A stretch of 8,524 nt of DNA. Source: Bacillota bacterium. GTDB lineage: Bacteria > Bacillota > Clostridia > Lachnospirales > Cellulosilyticaceae. Shown here in pieces: positions 5,207 to 8,524 of this stretch. A program made the translations under genes and the position numbers. A model generated the notes under the pieces. The model was not told where the DNA came from. It did not search any database and saw only the letters and a program-made list of their open reading frames with translations. The number at the start of each line of letters is the position of its first letter. Position 1 is the stretch's first letter. The DNA lies in NCBI GenBank assembly GCA_023457875.1, contig JAEXBC010000052.1:1-8524 (forward strand), given 5' to 3'.

Positions 5207-7165
5207 ATGATAAATATAAGAAAATTAGAATCAGAATTATGGGAATCAGCAGATCTCTTACGTCAAGGTTCTAAATTAAGTTCTCAAGAATATTGCATGC
5301 CGGTTCTTGGTTTAATCTTTTTGCGTTATGCATATAGTCGGTTTAAATACGTGGAAGCTGAAATTCTAAAAGACCGTCCTGTACGTAATGGTCGCGTACT
5401 TCCTGTTGAGTCAAGTGATTTTAAGCAGAAAAGTGCTATCTTTTTACCTGAGAAGGCACGATATGATTATCTGCTCAATTTGCCAGACGATGCTGATTGT
5501 GGGAAGGCAGTCAATGAGGCTATGGAGTTAATTGAGGCAGAGAGTACTCAATTGAAAGGAATACTACCCAAAACATATACTTCTTTCAGAAATGATTTGT
5601 TGAAAGAATTGTTGCGTATTTTTAACAATAGTGCATTGAACGAAATCAACGATGATATCCTAGGTCGCATTTATGAGTATTTCTTAAATAAGTTTGCTTC
5701 AGCTATCGCATCGGATGATGGAGTTTTCTTTACACCTAAATCTCTAGTAAAGATGATTGTGAATATAATTGAGCCAACTCAAGGGATAGTGTTAGATCCT
5801 GCCTGTGGCAGTGGTGGAATGTTTGTTTCCTCCAGCGACTTTGTCAATTCTGAAGGAATCAATGCTAATTCTGCCATGACATTTTATGGACAAGAAAAAG
5901 TAGAGTTTAATGCGAAGTTATGTATCATGAATATGGCTGTACACGGATTAAATGCAAAAATCAAATCTGGTGATGAGGCTAACAGCTTCTATCATGATGC
6001 TCATAATCTGGAAGGGCGCTGCGATTATGTAATGGCTAATCCTCCATTTAATGTAGATAAAGTAAAAGCAGAATCTACTCAGAATGCAGGACGCTTACCT
6101 TTTGGGTTGCCGGGAGTAAATCAAAAAAAGGAAGTCTCTAATGCCAATTATCTTTGGATTTCATATTTCTATGCGTATTTAAATGATACTGGACGCGCTG
6201 GTTTTGTTATGGCTGCTTCTGCTACGGATAGTGGCAATAAGGATCGAGAAATCAGAAAACAGCTTATTCAGACAGGACATGTAGACTGTTTAATGTCAGT
6301 GGCTAATAACTTCTTTTACAAGGTTTCATTGCCTTGCTCCCTGTGGTTCTTTGATAAGGGAAAGAAAGAAGAATTAAAGGATAAAGTGCTTTTCATAGAT
6401 TCGCGTAATTACTATACTGTAGTGGATCGAACACTCAATGAGTGGAGTGAATGGCAGATGAAAAACCTCAATGCCATTGTCTGGCTCTACCGTGGAGAGA
6501 AAGAAAAGTACACAAAATTATTACAGGATTATTGGACTCAAATTATCAATGATTACAAAGAATTTGATGCTGCATTTGAAAGTGTGTCGGTACTGTTGAA
6601 TGGCTATGGTGAGAAACTTAAACCATTGAGAGTTCAGATTTCAGATATCGTTAAAAACTCAGAGGATATTAACCAGCTGTTACCGCTGAATGATTTGTTG
6701 AAAAAGTATAGTACAGAACTTAATGCTTCGTTAAAAGCTCTTTGTGAGTACGGTGATGGATTGGAGAAGGATGAAGCTAAGGTGTTTGCTAAATCCATCG
6801 ATGAATCCGCAACAACTTGGGATCGCTTCAAAAAGTCTGTTTCTACTCGCATTGTGGAAGTAGTATCTCAAATCAAGGCCTGCCGTACAGTGATAAAAGA
6901 AGCAAAATGGCTCACTGAGAAATTCGGAGACGGCACATATACCGATGTTCTGGGACTTTGTAAAGTTGCAACTATAGATGAAATAGAAGAAAAGAACTGG
7001 AGCCTTACTCCTGGTGTATATGTGGGTGTTGCTCCTGTAGAAGAAGATGATGAAAACTTCGAAGAAAGAATGACCGAAATTCACAAGGAACTCTTAACAT
7101 TACAGTCAGAGGCAAACAAGTTAATGGATACTATTTCGGCGAACTTTGAGGTGTTGGGTATATGA
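5207..7165 (+). CDS. hsdM: Type I restriction-modification DNA methyltransferase subunit HsdM
   Basis: HsdM supplies the N6-adenine methyltransferase activity of a type I R-M complex, working with HsdS. TGGAGG at 5193-5198 lies eight bases before ATG 5207; the upstream in-frame ATG at 5192 is inside this ribosome binding site and is not the start. The 652 residues show an HsdM N-terminal helical domain (about 8-150, LWESADLLRQGSKLSS), FFTPKSLVKMIV (174-185), the SAM-binding DPACGSGG (197-204) and the catalytic NPPF (278-281). The C-terminal NWSLTPGVYVGV (597-608) is the usual HsdM end. EcoKI-type HsdM proteins are about 500-530 residues; the surplus is a helical, charged stretch at about 430-590. 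All key motifs are intact. It overlaps hsdS by four bases, so the two are co-translated. Confidence 0.95.
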   Translation: MINIRKLESELWESADLLRQGSKLSSQEYCMPVLGLIFLRYAYSRFKYVEAEILKDRPVRNGRVLPVESSDFKQKSAIFLPEKARYDYLLNLPDDADCGKAVNEAMELIEAESTQLKGILPKTYTSFRNDLLKELLRIFNNSALNEINDDILGRIYEYFLNKFASAIASDDGVFFTPKSLVKMIVNIIEPTQGIVLDPACGSGGMFVSSSDFVNSEGINANSAMTFYGQEKVEFNAKLCIMNMAVHGLNAKIKSGDEANSFYHDAHNLEGRCDYVMANPPFNVDKVKAESTQNAGRLPFGLPGVNQKKEVSNANYLWISYFYAYLNDTGRAGFVMAASATDSGNKDREIRKQLIQTGHVDCLMSVANNFFYKVSLPCSLWFFDKGKKEELKDKVLFIDSRNYYTVVDRTLNEWSEWQMKNLNAIVWLYRGEKEKYTKLLQDYWTQIINDYKEFDAAFESVSVLLNGYGEKLKPLRVQISDIVKNSEDINQLLPLNDLLKKYSTELNASLKALCEYGDGLEKDEAKVFAKSIDESATTWDRFKKSVSTRIVEVVSQIKACRTVIKEAKWLTEKFGDGTYTDVLGLCKVATIDEIEEKNWSLTPGVYVGVAPVEEDDENFEERMTEIHKELLTLQSEANKLMDTISANFEVLGI

Positions 7166-8433
7166 ATAGAAAAGTACAATTAGGGGATTTATGCGATTTT
7201 ATAAATGGTGGTGCTTGGAGTGATAAAGAGTATGTAACTACAGGAATTCCTGTTCTTAAAGTATCAAATTTTAAACCATCTGGGTTTTTGTTAGAAGATG
7301 TTAGTAGATTACCGAATAGTAGTTTGGAAAAGTATAAGAAGCATCTTCTGCAAAAGGGAGATATGGTTATTGCTACAGTGGGGTCTCATCCTAATCTTGT
7401 AAATTCAGCTGCGGGTAGGAGTTGCGTAATAACCGACGAGGTTACAGGATACTTGCTTAACCAGAATGCTGTCTGTGTGAGAACTCTTGATTCGGAAGTT
7501 TTAGACCAGAAATACTTAACTTACCTTGGTAAATCTTTTTATTTTCAACATTATATTCAATCCCGTGGTAAAGGCGCAGCAAATCAAATGCGTATAGCGA
7601 TAAGTGCAATTAAGGAATACGAATTAGAGCCTCCAGATATTGGCACACAACGACGCATTGCAGAAATTCTCTCAGCTTATGATGATTTAATAGAAAATAA
7701 CCAAAAGCAGATTAAGTTGCTAGAAGAAGCTGCCATGAGGTTGTATAAAGAATGGTTTGTAAATCTTCGATTCCCTGGATATGAAAACAGTAAGATAGTT
7801 GATGGTGTGCCGGAAGGGTGGAATCGAATCACTGTTGCAGAAGCTTTACAAATGTATATAGGAGGTGGTTGGGGAAAAGAATCTCCAGCAGGTAAGTATG
7901 TTTATAAAGGCAGAGTTATTCGTGGAACAGATATTAATAATATTAAGAATGGCGATTTCCTTTCTGTTCCTGTAAGATACCACTCTGAAAATGATATGAA
8001 AAAGCGAAAGTTGCAATCCAATGATATTGTGTTTGAGATGTCAAATGGGAATATTGATAACATTGGAAGGTGTTTATTTATTGATGAGTTAGTTCTATCA
8101 TCGTGTGGAGACAATACAATTTGTGCGAGTTTTTGCAAATTACTTAGACCAAAAGATCTGAAAACAGCAATCGTTCTATATCATGAAATTAATGATATGC
8201 AATTATCTGGAAGAATGTCGTCTCTAAAAAAGAATGGTGCTAATGGTATAAATAACTTTGATTTTGATGGTTTTCTTTCCCATGAGTTTTTGCTTCCAGA
8301 TAATAATGCATTAACAATTTACTTACATGATATTATGCTTAAAATATCTAATATTCAAAAACAGTTTTTGGTACTACGTAGCGCTCGAGATAAACTACTT
8401 CCTAAACTTATGAGTGGTGAGATTGAGGTGTAA
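7162..8433 (+). CDS. hsdS: Type I restriction-modification specificity subunit HsdS
   Basis: HsdS recognises the bipartite DNA target and holds two HsdM (and HsdR) subunits. ATG 7162 overlaps the hsdM stop, with GAGGTG at 7148-7153 eight bases upstream. The 423 residues follow the family plan. Target recognition domain 1 spans about 1-155. The central conserved helix at about 156-200 contains PPDIGTQRRIAEILSAYDDL and ends in LYKEWFV. A linker (LRFPGYE, VPEGW) leads to target recognition domain 2 at about 218-385. The C-terminal conserved helix covers about 386-423, ending KLLPKLMSGEIEV. Both recognition domains look complete, so a two-part target is expected, but the sequence cannot be predicted. 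No second hsdS copy, inverted half-gene or recombinase is visible here, so there is no sign of specificity switching within the window. Confidence 0.95.
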   Translation: MNRKVQLGDLCDFINGGAWSDKEYVTTGIPVLKVSNFKPSGFLLEDVSRLPNSSLEKYKKHLLQKGDMVIATVGSHPNLVNSAAGRSCVITDEVTGYLLNQNAVCVRTLDSEVLDQKYLTYLGKSFYFQHYIQSRGKGAANQMRIAISAIKEYELEPPDIGTQRRIAEILSAYDDLIENNQKQIKLLEEAAMRLYKEWFVNLRFPGYENSKIVDGVPEGWNRITVAEALQMYIGGGWGKESPAGKYVYKGRVIRGTDINNIKNGDFLSVPVRYHSENDMKKRKLQSNDIVFEMSNGNIDNIGRCLFIDELVLSSCGDNTICASFCKLLRPKDLKTAIVLYHEINDMQLSGRMSSLKKNGANGINNFDFDGFLSHEFLLPDNNALTIYLHDIMLKISNIQKQFLVLRSARDKLLPKLMSGEIEV

Positions 8434-8435
8434 TT

Positions 8436-8524
8436 ATGGTTCAAATACCTTTAGAATTTATCCAGATGGTTGAAAATGATATAGAACTTATAAATAAACT
8501 AATTGATAGTGAGGCTGATGAAGA
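8436..8524 (+). CDS. Start of an unrecognised gene downstream of hsdS, cut by the window edge
   Basis: ATG 8436 is two bases after the hsdS stop, with GAGGTG at 8425-8430 (inside the end of hsdS) five bases upstream, the same signal used by hsdS. Twenty-nine complete codons are open to the window end, beginning MVQIPLEFIQMVENDIELIN and continuing acidic (IDSEADE). It does not look like the usual N-terminus of HsdR. It is probably an accessory gene of the R-M operon placed before or instead of hsdR, but the visible part is too short to assign a family. Confidence 0.6.
   Translation, partial: MVQIPLEFIQMVENDIELINKLIDSEADE

Noticed and set aside
6731..7084. 117-codon open frame on the minus strand inside hsdM
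   Set aside because: It lies opposite an intact, strongly supported hsdM, its translation is Phe/Ser/Cys-rich as expected for the complement of a charged helical region, and no start signal supports it. The shorter minus-strand frames at 568-762, 1084-1308, 4966-5154, 6634-6852 and 7902-8138 are rejected for the same kind of reason.
7162..8433. Phase-variable hsdS locus
   Set aside because: Only one complete hsdS is visible, without inverted partial copies, homopolymer or tandem repeat tracts, or a recombinase gene. Copies beyond the right edge cannot be excluded.

Overview
This is a low-GC Gram-positive (Firmicutes) chromosomal window, most likely from a Clostridia/Lachnospirales-type bacterium. 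The support is AT-rich coding sequence, strong GGAGG-type ribosome binding sites, a YhaM-family exoribonuclease, a Firmicutes-like RlmD/RlmCD rRNA methyltransferase and an HtrA protease whose upstream part lies outside the window. The species cannot be fixed from the sequence alone.

Layout. (1) Positions 2-1087 hold the 3' part of an HtrA/DegP-like serine protease with one PDZ domain, closed by a 15-bp hairpin at 1099-1136. (2) Positions 1217-4604 hold a compact five-gene block on the + strand: yhaM (3'-5' exoribonuclease), two overlapping genes that together carry the parts of one Cas4/RecB-like PD-(D/E)XK nuclease, a small unrecognised gene, and rlmD (23S rRNA m5U methyltransferase). Overlaps or gaps of a few bases suggest one transcript. 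It ends at a strong rho-independent terminator at 4671-4713. (3) Positions 4714-4954 are non-coding or decayed sequence with an imperfect direct repeat, a short interrupted reading frame and a good promoter with a dyad over its -10 region. (4) Positions 4955-8524 hold an accessory module: a small Xre-type regulator, hsdM and hsdS of a type I restriction-modification system, and the first 29 codons of another gene running off the window. No hsdR is in view; it presumably lies downstream.

How the genes work together. The left half is housekeeping: envelope protein quality control, RNA turnover and rRNA modification. The right half is DNA modification/defence, apparently placed just beyond the 3' end of rlmD, a locus known as an insertion point for mobile elements. 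The small regulator probably controls the R-M operon from the promoter at 4897-4925.

The most unusual item is the split nuclease. The N-terminal piece (2146-2427) carries the CPYQW cysteine and the GxxxH motif and ends in a membrane helix. The C-terminal piece (2415-2963) starts with a membrane helix and carries D, ExK, QxxxY and four cysteines. Charge distribution places both soluble parts in the cytoplasm, with the polypeptide break in the predicted external turn between the two helices.
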